A DNA stretch of 64,000 nt. It comes from Photobacterium lutimaris. GTDB taxonomy: Bacteria > Pseudomonadota > Gammaproteobacteria > Enterobacterales > Vibrionaceae. A model generated the notes under the pieces. The model ran no database searches, was not told the origin of the DNA, and was given only the letters and a program-made list of their open reading frames with translations. Positions 47,060 through 55,392 of the stretch are shown here, piece after piece (position 1 is the stretch's first letter; the number at the start of each line of letters is the position of its first letter). Position numbers and translations under genes: made by a program. The stretch spans positions 181,771 through 245,770 of the forward strand of contig NZ_PYMH01000008.1 of the NCBI RefSeq assembly GCF_003025555.1, written 5' to 3'.

Positions 47060-47917
47060 TTATTTCATTCCTAATTTACTTTTCCAAACATCCCTGAATT
47101 GATCACGTCTTACTATATCTTGCGGTTCATATACTCCTAATTGTTCCCACATATCAATATAAATATCGCTGGTAATCTGTTTATCATCCAGTATTTTCAC
47201 GGCAGAAGACACGGCAATTACACCAAATAAATTAGCGGCAATACCAAGCTGGGAAATAAAATCTTTCTGCTTTTTCTCATGGCGCTGCAGTTCTTCCAAA
47301 ATTCCCAATGGCAAATAGTCCGGTGTAATAAGCATGACGCAAATAGTCAACGGATCGAACTGCCCAATATCGGCCTTGCTAACCCGCCCACGCAAGATCG
47401 GCTCATCCACATTTCGGTAATCATGAATGGCGACATACTGCGTTGCATCCATATCGTAGCCTGAGATAACAGGTTTACGATATTTTTTGGCCGTTTGGTG
47501 CAATAGGTATTTTGCTTCAAGCCCCTTGGTCGTGGTGACATCAACCCCATCAACAATGATCTCCGAGCGAGAGACAAAAGACTCGACGTTATCGGCCGTG
47601 ATCCCTTGGGTATCAACTTCAATATTGAGGTGCGGGTTTATCTTCGCCACTTTCTCTGCATGCACCGCCGCTTTATTCTTGTCGATATCTTCGATATCCA
47701 TCCGTTGGCGGTTGATATTATTGAGCTCATACTCGCCATTATCAGTGAGATATAGGGTCATAAAACCGGTTCTGGCCAGAAGCTCAACCGCCGCCCCTCC
47801 GGTAGAACCACATCCTGCAACCAGTACATTGGCCTGCTGTATTTTTTCTTGTAATTTCTCCGAAATAAAGCCGTGGTTACGAAGCGTAAACTCCGCGTAA
47901 AACTCTTTAAATTTCAT
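47060..47917 (-). CDS. ThiF/MoeB-like (E1) adenylating enzyme
   Basis: A 285-residue member of the E1-like superfamily, which adenylates a carboxyl group, often of a ubiquitin-like protein or a small substrate. The ATP site is intact: GCGSTGG at 35-41, Asp59 in LTDN, the NINRQ at 67-71 with Arg70, and Lys82. The CxxC zinc pairs of MoeB and ThiF are missing, and no cysteine stands in the usual thioester position. No ubiquitin-like or sulphur-carrier gene is nearby. First gene of the five-gene operon, with a lux-box-like site 65-84 nt upstream. The distal half is more AT-rich than its neighbours. Confidence 0.82.
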   Translation of the reverse strand: MKFKEFYAEFTLRNHGFISEKLQEKIQQANVLVAGCGSTGGAAVELLARTGFMTLYLTDNGEYELNNINRQRMDIEDIDKNKAAVHAEKVAKINPHLNIEVDTQGITADNVESFVSRSEIIVDGVDVTTTKGLEAKYLLHQTAKKYRKPVISGYDMDATQYVAIHDYRNVDEPILRGRVSKADIGQFDPLTICVMLITPDYLPLGILEELQRHEKKQKDFISQLGIAANLFGVIAVSSAVKILDDKQITSDIYIDMWEQLGVYEPQDIVRRDQFRDVWKSKLGMK

Positions 47918-47955
47918 ACTATAGCCTAACCTGACGTGTTGTTATTTCTATCAAA

Positions 47956-47961
47956 ATAGTA
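47956..47961 (-). promoter_or_regulatory. Candidate -10 element of the ThiF-led operon
   Basis: On the minus strand TACTAT (47961-47956) lies 20 nt beyond the lux-box-like palindrome. A start site about 47949 would put the palindrome centre (47991.5) near -42.5, the geometry of LuxR-activated lux promoters. The hexamer itself matches TATAAT at four of six positions. Confidence 0.4.
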
Positions 47962-47981
47962 GCGAAATATGGTTTCACCTC

Positions 47982-48001
47982 AACTGCCCAAAAGGACAGG
48001 T
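47982..48001 (-). promoter_or_regulatory. Lux-box-like operator upstream of the ThiF-led operon
   Basis: The 20-bp imperfect palindrome ACCTGTCCTTTTGGGCAGTT (minus strand) has the CTG-N10-CAG core of lux boxes; the first half ACCTGT equals that of the Vibrio fischeri lux box. Six of ten positions are symmetric, including CTG and the CC/GG pair. It is the only such site I noticed near this operon, and a LuxR-family gene lies at the operon's other end. Confidence 0.55.
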
Positions 48002-48071
48002 GTCAACCCCAGATAACAGGTAAGATATTGAAAGATAAGACTTAAACTAACAGGCGGTATATTTCAGACAT

Positions 48072-48103
48072 AAAAAAACCCAGCCTTCATGCTGGGTTTT
48101 TTT
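48072..48103. terminator. Bidirectional terminator after ssb
   Basis: CCCAGC (48079-48084) pairs with GCTGGG (48091-48096) around a six-base loop, with A7 on the left and T7 on the right. Reading leftward it ends ssb, 40 nt after its stop, and so insulates the ThiF-led operon from ssb transcription. Confidence 0.93.
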
Positions 48104-48142
48104 CAATAACGAGTCAATTCTGACGCTTTAGCGACAGCTCGC

Positions 48143-48700
48143 TTAGAACGGAATATCGTCGTCGAAATCCATTGGTGGCTCATTGTACTGAGGCTGTGGT
48201 GCAGCCTGCTGCTGAGGAGCCTGTTGCTGTTGCTGCTGAGGAGCAAAGTTCTGCTGAGGGGCAGCTGCTGGCTGTTGAGGCTGACCCCAACCACCTTGTT
48301 GCTGCTGTTGGCCACCCATTGGAGCGCCCATACCCTGACCACCGCCCTGACGGCCGCCAAGCATCTGCATTACACCGTTGAAGCCCTGAACCACAACTTC
48401 TGTTGTGTAGCGGTCCTGGCCACTTTGATCTTGCCACTTACGCGTTTGCAATTGGCCTTCGATGTATACCTGAGAACCTTTACGTAGGTACTCACCAGCA
48501 ACTTCAGCAAGCTTGCCGAATAGCGCCACACGGTGCCATTCAGTTTTCTCACGCTGCTCGCCAGTGTTCTTGTCACGCCAGCTTTCAGAAGTGGCAATGG
48601 TAATATTTGCTACTGCACCACCACTAGGCATGTAACGGATTTCCGGATCATTACCCAAGTTACCGACGAGGATAACCTTGTTTACGCCACGACTGGCCAT
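48143..48700 (-). CDS. ssb: Single-stranded DNA-binding protein
   Basis: SSB coats single-stranded DNA during replication, repair and recombination. The 185-residue product has the OB-fold (1-110, starting MASRGVNKVILVGNLGNDPE), a Gly/Gln-rich linker with runs of glutamine (about 118-172) and the acidic tip MDFDDDIPF that binds partner proteins. Divergent from uvrA, with a LexA box between them. Confidence 0.97.
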   Translation of the reverse strand: MASRGVNKVILVGNLGNDPEIRYMPSGGAVANITIATSESWRDKNTGEQREKTEWHRVALFGKLAEVAGEYLRKGSQVYIEGQLQTRKWQDQSGQDRYTTEVVVQGFNGVMQMLGGRQGGGQGMGAPMGGQQQQQGGWGQPQQPAAAPQQNFAPQQQQQQAPQQQAAPQPQYNEPPMDFDDDIPF

Positions 48701-48879
48701 AGTTCACTCCGATCTCATTATCGGTGCTGGGGAAAACCAGCGACCGTTATTGAAAGTTTATACTTAATCGCGCAGTCTATCATGCTTCGCCCCTGATCGA
48801 ATAGGGCTGAATCAGAGTAAAATGTAGCAAACGCCAGCATGAATAAACGACACAGAATGGTGCTATTATAACCACCTCA

Positions 48880-48895
48880 CTGTGTTTTTATACAG
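48880..48895. promoter_or_regulatory. LexA (SOS) box between ssb and uvrA
   Basis: CTGTGTTTTTATACAG matches the LexA consensus CTGT-N8-ACAG, with an AT-rich centre. It lies 73 nt before the uvrA ATG and 180 nt before ssb, as the E. coli uvrA-ssb intergenic region does, so uvrA should be damage-inducible. Confidence 0.88.
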
Positions 48896-48967
48896 CTTTT
48901 TCTTTCAAGGCCCTGAGCCCTGTGCAATAATGCCGCAGTCATAAATTAGTCAATAAAGCTCATCGAT

Positions 48968-51796
48968 ATGGATAACATTGAAGTCAGGGGTGCCCGTACC
49001 CATAACCTCAAGAACATTTCCCTCACGCTGCCTCGGGATCAGCTGATTGTTATCACCGGCCTGTCGGGTTCAGGAAAGTCATCGCTGGCTTTCGACACCC
49101 TGTACGCCGAAGGACAACGCCGTTATGTCGAGTCCCTGTCGGCCTATGCCCGCCAGTTTCTGTCATTGATGGAAAAACCGGATGTCGACCATATCGAAGG
49201 GCTGTCACCGGCCATTTCCATCGAGCAAAAGTCCACCTCGCACAACCCTCGCTCGACCGTGGGTACCATTACTGAGGTCTACGACTACCTTCGCTTGCTC
49301 TACGCCCGAGTCGGTGAACCACGCTGTCCGACCCACCACGTTGAACTGGCAGCCCAAACGGTCAGCCAGATGGTCGACAAGGTGCTCGAGCTTCCTGAAG
49401 GCAGCAAGATGATGCTGCTGGCCCCTATCGTCAAAGAGCGTAAGGGTGAGCATGTCAAAACGCTAGCCAACTTGGCAGCCCAGGGTTACATCCGGGCCCG
49501 TATCGATGGCGAGGTATGTGATCTCTCTGATCCACCGACACTGGAGCTTCACAAAAAGCACACCATCGAAGTGGTCGTCGATCGCTTCAAGGTGAGAGAT
49601 GATCTGCAGCAGCGTCTGGCAGAATCCTTTGAGACCGCGCTGGAACTCTCTGGCGGCACGGTCGTTGTAAGCCCTATGAGCGACGGTGAGCATGAGGAGA
49701 TCGTTTTCTCGGCTAACTTTGCCTGCCCGCATTGTGGCTATAGCATGCAGGAGCTTGAGCCTCGCCTGTTCTCATTCAATAATCCGGCGGGAGCCTGTGG
49801 CACCTGTGATGGCTTGGGTGTTCAGCAATACTTTGATCCAGAGCGGGTGGTACAAAATGGTGAGTTAAGTCTTGCCGGTGGTGCGATTCGCGGCTGGGAC
49901 AAACGTAACTTCTATTACTTCCAGATGCTCAAGTCACTGGCCGAGCATTACCGTTTTGATGTCGAAGCACCGTACGACAGCCTGCCGAAGAAAGTGCAAA
50001 ACGTCATTCTCAATGGCTCGGGCAAAACCGAAATCGAGTTCAAATACATCAATGACCGTGGTGATATCACGGTACGACGCCACCCGTTCGAGGGGATCCT
50101 CAACAATATGGAGCGGCGCTACCGCGAAACCGAATCGAACTCGGTTCGAGAAGAACTGATAAAATTCGTTGCGACCAAGCCGTGTAGCAGCTGTGACGGC
50201 TCACGCCTGCGCCTGGAAGCCCGCAATGTCTTTATTGCCGATACCACACTGCCAACCATCAGCGAAATGAGTATCAGCGAGGCGATGCACTTTTTCGACC
50301 AGCTGGCGCTGACAGGGCAAAAGGCCAAAATTGCCGAGAAGGTACTCAAGGAGATCAATGACAGGCTGAGTTTCCTGGTCAATGTCGGCCTCAACTACCT
50401 TAACCTGTCGCGCAGTGCCGAGACCCTATCAGGCGGTGAAGCCCAGCGTATCCGCTTGGCCAGCCAAATCGGTGCCGGCTTGGTCGGCGTGATGTACGTG
50501 TTGGACGAGCCGTCTATCGGCCTCCACCAGCGGGATAACGAGCGCCTGCTCAAAACCCTGACCCACCTACGCGATCTCGGCAATACCGTGATTGTGGTCG
50601 AGCACGATGAAGATGCCATCCGTACCGCCGACCATGTGATCGATATCGGCCCGGGTGCCGGTGTCCACGGCGGTAATATTATTGCCGAAGGCAAGCTGGC
50701 CGATATCGTCGCCAACGACAACTCACTGACTGGCCAATACCTCAGCGGCAAAAAATGCATTGCGGTACCGGAGCAGCGTGTGATGATGGATCCGGAGCGG
50801 ACCGTCAAGCTGCTCGGCGCGACGGGCAACAACCTGAAGAATGTCGATGTCGAGATCCCTGTCGGCCTGCTGACCTGCATTACCGGGGTGTCAGGCTCAG
50901 GCAAGTCAACCCTGATCAATGATACCTTCTTCCAGATCGCCCACCACCAGCTTAACGGTGCCACTTCGGGCCGGGCTGCGCCATACAAGGAAATCCAAGA
51001 TCTCGAACACTTCGACAAGGTGATCGATATCGACCAGAGTCCGATTGGCCGTACCCCGCGATCAAACCCAGCAACCTATACCGGGATCTTTACCCCGATC
51101 CGCGAACTATTTTCGGGCACGCAGGAATCTCGCTCACGCGGTTACAAACCGGGCCGCTTCAGCTTCAACGTCAAGGGTGGCCGCTGCGAAGCGTGTCAGG
51201 GCGACGGCATGATCAAGGTAGAAATGCACTTCCTGCCGGATGTCTACGTGTCGTGTGATGCCTGTAAGGGCAAGCGCTACAACCGCGAAACGCTGGAAGT
51301 ACGCTACAAGGGCAAAACCATTGACGAGGTACTCGAGCTCACGGTAGAAGACGCGCGTGAGTTTTTCGATGCGGTACCGGCTATCGCCAGAAAACTGCAA
51401 ACCCTGATTGATGTCGGCCTGTCGTATATTCGTCTGGGTCAGGCAGCGACCACACTGTCGGGCGGTGAAGCCCAGCGAGTCAAACTGGCCCGCGAACTGT
51501 CCAAGCGTGATACCGGCAAGACCTTGTATATTCTGGACGAGCCAACAACCGGCCTGCACTTCCACGATATTCAGCAGCTACTCACGGTCCTGCACCGCCT
51601 GCGTGATCACGGTAATACCATTGTGGTGATCGAGCACAACCTCGATGTGATCAAAACCGCGGATTGGATCATCGACCTCGGACCGGAGGGCGGTAGTGGT
51701 GGCGGTGAAATCGTTGCAACCGGTACGCCAGAACAAGTGGCGCAGATCGCAGGTTCGCACACTGCACGCTTCCTCAAGCCTTTGCTGCCGGAGTGA
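48968..51796 (+). CDS. uvrA: UvrA, excinuclease ABC damage-sensing ATPase
   Basis: UvrA finds bulky DNA lesions and loads UvrB in nucleotide excision repair. The 942-residue product (E. coli 940) has two ABC ATPase modules with Walker A GLSGSGKS (31-38) and GVSGSGKST (about 640-648), two LSGGEAQR signatures, and zinc motifs CPHCGY...CGTCDG (about 253-280) and CEACQGDG...CDACKGKR (about 740-770). The LexA box upstream predicts SOS control. A strong terminator follows. Confidence 0.98.
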   Translation: MDNIEVRGARTHNLKNISLTLPRDQLIVITGLSGSGKSSLAFDTLYAEGQRRYVESLSAYARQFLSLMEKPDVDHIEGLSPAISIEQKSTSHNPRSTVGTITEVYDYLRLLYARVGEPRCPTHHVELAAQTVSQMVDKVLELPEGSKMMLLAPIVKERKGEHVKTLANLAAQGYIRARIDGEVCDLSDPPTLELHKKHTIEVVVDRFKVRDDLQQRLAESFETALELSGGTVVVSPMSDGEHEEIVFSANFACPHCGYSMQELEPRLFSFNNPAGACGTCDGLGVQQYFDPERVVQNGELSLAGGAIRGWDKRNFYYFQMLKSLAEHYRFDVEAPYDSLPKKVQNVILNGSGKTEIEFKYINDRGDITVRRHPFEGILNNMERRYRETESNSVREELIKFVATKPCSSCDGSRLRLEARNVFIADTTLPTISEMSISEAMHFFDQLALTGQKAKIAEKVLKEINDRLSFLVNVGLNYLNLSRSAETLSGGEAQRIRLASQIGAGLVGVMYVLDEPSIGLHQRDNERLLKTLTHLRDLGNTVIVVEHDEDAIRTADHVIDIGPGAGVHGGNIIAEGKLADIVANDNSLTGQYLSGKKCIAVPEQRVMMDPERTVKLLGATGNNLKNVDVEIPVGLLTCITGVSGSGKSTLINDTFFQIAHHQLNGATSGRAAPYKEIQDLEHFDKVIDIDQSPIGRTPRSNPATYTGIFTPIRELFSGTQESRSRGYKPGRFSFNVKGGRCEACQGDGMIKVEMHFLPDVYVSCDACKGKRYNRETLEVRYKGKTIDEVLELTVEDAREFFDAVPAIARKLQTLIDVGLSYIRLGQAATTLSGGEAQRVKLARELSKRDTGKTLYILDEPTTGLHFHDIQQLLTVLHRLRDHGNTIVVIEHNLDVIKTADWIIDLGPEGGSGGGEIVATGTPEQVAQIAGSHTARFLKPLLPE

Positions 51797-51838
51797 ACGC
51801 CAGTACAATAGCTCTGGCAACCTAACCGACGACGATGA

Positions 51839-51869
51839 ACCGGGCTTGCAATCAAGCCCGGTTTTGTTT
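51839..51869 (+). terminator. Rho-independent terminator after uvrA
   Basis: A 10-bp perfect stem (ACCGGGCTTG 51839-51848 with CAAGCCCGGT 51853-51862), a CAAT loop and a T-rich tail, 42 nt after the uvrA stop. Confidence 0.93.
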
Positions 51870-51956
51870 GATTAAACCAGTGAGACCCAGCGAATCACCA
51901 TGACAGTGTTATATGTAAAAGGCACCAATCTTGCCGAGAAAGGGATCAGCAAGCCG

Positions 51957-53645
51957 ATGATAAAGCCCTTCCTGGTGTCTCTAGGGATCCTATTCCTGCT
52001 GGCAACGCATTACTTCCAGCACAATCCCGGCGGTGCCGGACTCGAGCTTTCATACAATGCGATGAGCTGGATCCCATTCAGCTTTGCCATTGCTTTTGGC
52101 TTATTGGAGATTTGCCGCCAGCGGGTGTGGCGCTATTCACGGCTGACCCTCGCCCTCACTCTTTGCTGTGTCTTGCTCACCCTGCCGGCGTTCTACCCCA
52201 ATGCCGACGTCGGCCAGAGCCTGCCGAGACTGCTGGGTTTATGGGCTGGTTTGCTCTTTTTTGTCGGTTTGCAGCAATTCTCCTTCAACCACAAGCAGCG
52301 CCAGCACATGCTGTGGTTTGTGCTGGGCGCAGTCTGGATCCAGGCCGTCTTCGGCTGGGTGCAATTTATGGTGCTTGAGCCAGGTAACCCCATTGGCTAT
52401 GACGCCGTCGCCAACCGCCCTTACGGCATCTTCCAGCAGCCCAATGTCATGGCCAGTTTCTTGGCCACCGGACTGGTTCTGTCTGGTTACCTGCTGGCCC
52501 GTATTCCCATGTACCGAGGGAAATGGAGCTGGCAACAATGCTTTTTGTTACTGACCCCGGTCATTACCCTGCCCCTGCTTGTTGTACTGAGCTCCCGCAC
52601 CGGCTGGCTTGGCGCGGTCGTGAGTACCCTTTTGCTCATTCCTTACCTGCGCCGCTTTGCCGCCAAGGCCCAATGGCGGATGTGGCTACTAATGATTGCA
52701 CTGGGGCTAAGCCTGTCATGGCACATCAACAGTACATCGGGTTGGTCACCGCAGGAAAACCGCCTGAGCTTGGTCAGTGCCCGCGCAATGCATATTCCCC
52801 AAGCCGCCAATATGTTCCTCAACCAACCTTTGACGGGTTATGGCTACGGCAGCTTTGAGGTCAGTTATATTACCCAAACCGCAAGGTGGCACCACGATAA
52901 CCCAGATAGCCCTGCCGGAATGGCTGGCCTCGATCATCCGCACAACGAGCTGGTATTCTGGGCAGCCGAGGGCGGTATTATTCCGCTGCTGGCATTATTG
53001 GCAGCAGCCGGGGTGGTGCTGCTCAAAATAAAGAAAGCCCGGGAAGGTACCCAACTGGCCTTGGTCGGCCTATTTTTCCCGATCGTTCTGCACTCCCAGC
53101 TGGAATATCCTTTCTATCACTCGTTGATCCACTGGGTGATTTTCATCTTGTTGATTTACTGGGTCGATAATCTGACAGCCAAGTACTACCGGAAAAAAAT
53201 GCACTATATCCTGTCGATCCGGGCGATGGTACTGACAGTCCCCCTGCTCACCACAGGTTTCATGGCGACAACCCTGTATTCTGGCGCCCAACTCACTAAG
53301 TATGAAACCAGCCACCCGGCCAATGCGGACTACCTGCTGCGGGTCAATAACCCTTGGGCGTGGCAAAACCGGTTTGAATGGGATCTGCATGTCACCCAAC
53401 TTCAGTTGGGTATAACCAGCGATAACCCCGCCCTGATCCAGGCGTTTATTGACTGGGCTCAGCACAAGGCCAAGCAATGGCCGCGCATCGCGCTTTACCA
53501 GAACCTGATTGCCGCCTACAAGCAGCTTGGTCAGCAAGAGCTGGCGGCCCAAATTCTGGATGAAGCCCAATACCTGTATCCGGGCCATACGTTTTTCATT
53601 GAGACTGGCCAGCCACCTCCAGCAAGCGAAACCGAGACGCCATAA
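51957..53645 (+). CDS. pglL: PglL-type O-oligosaccharyltransferase
   Basis: A 562-residue inner-membrane protein with about 11-13 helices and the Wzy/WaaL-type periplasmic loop; motifs include YGIFQQPNVMASFLATG, LSSRTGWLGA and the loop histidine in GLDHPHNELVFW (about residue 340). The N-terminal YFQHNPGGAGL and the soluble C-terminal region distinguish the PglL protein-glycosylating branch from WaaL O-antigen ligase. I start it at ATG 51957, with GAGAAAGGGA upstream; a frame from 51900 has no binding site. In V. cholerae the same gene (VC0393) follows uvrA and its product is an O-OTase. Target proteins are not known here. Confidence 0.88.
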   Translation: MIKPFLVSLGILFLLATHYFQHNPGGAGLELSYNAMSWIPFSFAIAFGLLEICRQRVWRYSRLTLALTLCCVLLTLPAFYPNADVGQSLPRLLGLWAGLLFFVGLQQFSFNHKQRQHMLWFVLGAVWIQAVFGWVQFMVLEPGNPIGYDAVANRPYGIFQQPNVMASFLATGLVLSGYLLARIPMYRGKWSWQQCFLLLTPVITLPLLVVLSSRTGWLGAVVSTLLLIPYLRRFAAKAQWRMWLLMIALGLSLSWHINSTSGWSPQENRLSLVSARAMHIPQAANMFLNQPLTGYGYGSFEVSYITQTARWHHDNPDSPAGMAGLDHPHNELVFWAAEGGIIPLLALLAAAGVVLLKIKKAREGTQLALVGLFFPIVLHSQLEYPFYHSLIHWVIFILLIYWVDNLTAKYYRKKMHYILSIRAMVLTVPLLTTGFMATTLYSGAQLTKYETSHPANADYLLRVNNPWAWQNRFEWDLHVTQLQLGITSDNPALIQAFIDWAQHKAKQWPRIALYQNLIAAYKQLGQQELAAQILDEAQYLYPGHTFFIETGQPPPASETETP

Positions 53646-53670
53646 TTTCTCTACTGGCGTACGAAAATAA

Positions 53671-53697
53671 AAAGGGCTACCACAGGTAGCCCTTTTT
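53671..53697. terminator. Bidirectional terminator after pglL
   Basis: GGGCTACC (53674-53681) pairs perfectly with GGTAGCCC (53685-53692), loop ACA, with A's before and T5 after. It lies between pglL (+) and the aminotransferase (-), 26 nt from each. Confidence 0.93.
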
Positions 53698-53722
53698 GCT
53701 CATAAACCGTAACCGCTTGGAT

Positions 53723-54841
53723 TTACTTAAGCGTGGTTTCCAACGCCCGTAAGCACAATGCCACGTTTTCGCTGCGAGCCGCATAACCCATCAAGCCAAT
53801 ACGCCAGGCTTTACCCGCCAACGCGCCGAGACCAGCCCCGATTTCCAAGTTATAGCGCTCTAGTAAGGTCTTCCTCACCTCGGCATCATCAATACCATCG
53901 GGAATATATACCGCATTGAGCTGTGGCAAACGGTGGGCCTCATCAACCACAAATTCAATCCCTAATTGCTCCAGACCTTCACGCAGCTCCAGATGGGCAT
54001 CTTTATGACGTTTCCAGGCATTTTCCAGGCCTTCATTTTGTAGCAGTACCAAGGCTTCATGCAGTGCATAAAGGCTGTTCACCGGCGCGGTATGGTGATA
54101 GCTTCGCTTGCCCTCACCACTCCAGTAACCCAGCACCAAGCTCTGGTCCAAAAACCAGCTCTGGACCGGTACCTGACGACGTTGGATCTTGGCGACGGCT
54201 TTCTCAGAGAAAGTCAGTGGTGACAAGCCCGGGACACAAGACAGGCACTTCTGGCTACCGGAATACACCGCATCGAGTTGCCATTCATCCACCAGCAAGG
54301 GTACGCCCCCCAGCGATGTCACGGCATCAACAATCGTCAGGCAGTCATGCTCACGGGCCAACTTGGCAATCGCTTGTGCATCGCTCAGCGCACCGGTTGA
54401 AGTCTCGGCATGAACAAAGGCCACAATTTTGGCATCAGGGTGACTCTCCAACGTCTGGGCAACCAAGGTCGGGTCTACCGGTTCGCCCCAGTTGTTGTCG
54501 ACCATCACCGCCACGCCACCGCAGCGCTCGACATTCTCACGCATCCGATCACCAAACACGCCATTGCGGCAGACAATCACTTTATCACCCGGCTCAACCA
54601 AATTGACAAAGCAGGCTTCCATACCGGCACTCCCCGGCGCAGAAACCGCAATCGTGAAGGTATTTTGAGTCTGAAAAGCGTATTGCAGCAATTGTTTGAG
54701 TTCATCCATCATGCCGATGAATAGGGGATCTAGGTGGCCAATGGTCGGGCGGCTCAGGGCTTGCAGCACCTGCGGGTAAATATCCGATGGACCGGGTCCC
54801 ATGAGGGTACGCTGTGGTGGGTAGAAACTACCAATCGTCAT
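53723..54841 (-). CDS. Class V aminotransferase (alanine/serine-glyoxylate type)
   Basis: A 372-residue PLP enzyme of the small-subunit aspartate aminotransferase / serine-glyoxylate group. PLP Lys198 stands in SGSQKCLS, Asp172 in VDAVTSLGG, and the N-terminus has the family's MGPGPSDIYPQVLQAL. Likely reactions are alanine- or serine-glyoxylate transamination, or ureidoglycine-glyoxylate transfer as in PucG; the sequence alone does not decide. The start at 54841 has GGGAGG nine bases upstream. It stands alone between two terminators or regulatory regions and faces away from lysC. Confidence 0.85.
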   Translation of the reverse strand: MTIGSFYPPQRTLMGPGPSDIYPQVLQALSRPTIGHLDPLFIGMMDELKQLLQYAFQTQNTFTIAVSAPGSAGMEACFVNLVEPGDKVIVCRNGVFGDRMRENVERCGGVAVMVDNNWGEPVDPTLVAQTLESHPDAKIVAFVHAETSTGALSDAQAIAKLAREHDCLTIVDAVTSLGGVPLLVDEWQLDAVYSGSQKCLSCVPGLSPLTFSEKAVAKIQRRQVPVQSWFLDQSLVLGYWSGEGKRSYHHTAPVNSLYALHEALVLLQNEGLENAWKRHKDAHLELREGLEQLGIEFVVDEAHRLPQLNAVYIPDGIDDAEVRKTLLERYNLEIGAGLGALAGKAWRIGLMGYAARSENVALCLRALETTLK

Positions 54842-55095
54842 TCTTATTTTCCTCCCTGGCGGTAAGAGTGGCATTTGCCTCGTTATTGTAAGGTACTGAA
54901 TGACTATATCAGTATTAGGCTAATTATGCTTATATCAAATCGTAATGCCCTTGCCGCACAGAGGGACCTGCTAGCTTTGTGACAATTTTTTGCAAATTTT
55001 ATGCATATTTTATTTATGTGCAATTGACAAGCGACCAGGAAATCCGGTTCAATATAGATCGTTTTTTGTTCATCCTGAAGAAAGGCTTTTTTCAG

Positions 55096-55243
55096 GTGAA
55101 GACAGAAGAGGAGCGTTACCCAGGTATCTAGATTGCGGGGCCCCACCCCAAAGCAATCTTGAGAGGGGGAGTAACGCCGAGATACAACATGACAGGGGGC
55201 ATGGTGTATCGGCTACGAAGGTTGAATCCTTCTGGCTGTCATC
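55096..55243 (+). promoter_or_regulatory. Lysine riboswitch of lysC
   Basis: The leader carries the lysine-aptamer core AGAGGAGCG (55107-55115). Pairings seen: P1 GACAG 55101-55105 with CTGTC 55236-55240, a long-range stem GCGTTAC 55113-55119 with GTAACGC 55171-55177, and the inner stem GATTGC 55131-55136 with GCAATC 55153-55158. The gene downstream encodes lysine-sensitive aspartokinase. A hairpin starting at the last base of P1 (55240-55268) is a candidate expression platform. Confidence 0.9.
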
Positions 55244-55268
55244 TATTCATCGTGGTAATGAATAGATG
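55240..55268 (+). promoter_or_regulatory. Candidate expression-platform hairpin of the lysine riboswitch
   Basis: CATCTATTCAT (55240-55250) pairs perfectly with ATGAATAGATG (55258-55268) around a seven-base loop. It abuts P1 and shares one base with it. No U tract follows directly, so control may act on translation or by a further pairing in the 124 nt before the lysC start; I could not resolve which. Confidence 0.55.
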
Positions 55269-55392
55269 GGGAGCTTCTGGTTGTTGTACCGGTTTACATC
55301 TTACCTTTTTGCTCTCCTGACTTATTGTCGGGACTACCATCCCGAGCCCCCTGTTAATTACGTTTATACTCTTTAATTCTGGGAGACTCGTT

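Noticed and set aside
48180..48340. CAG/CTG-like triplet run in ssb
   Set aside because: It encodes the normal glutamine-rich linker of SSB and is not a perfect repeat.
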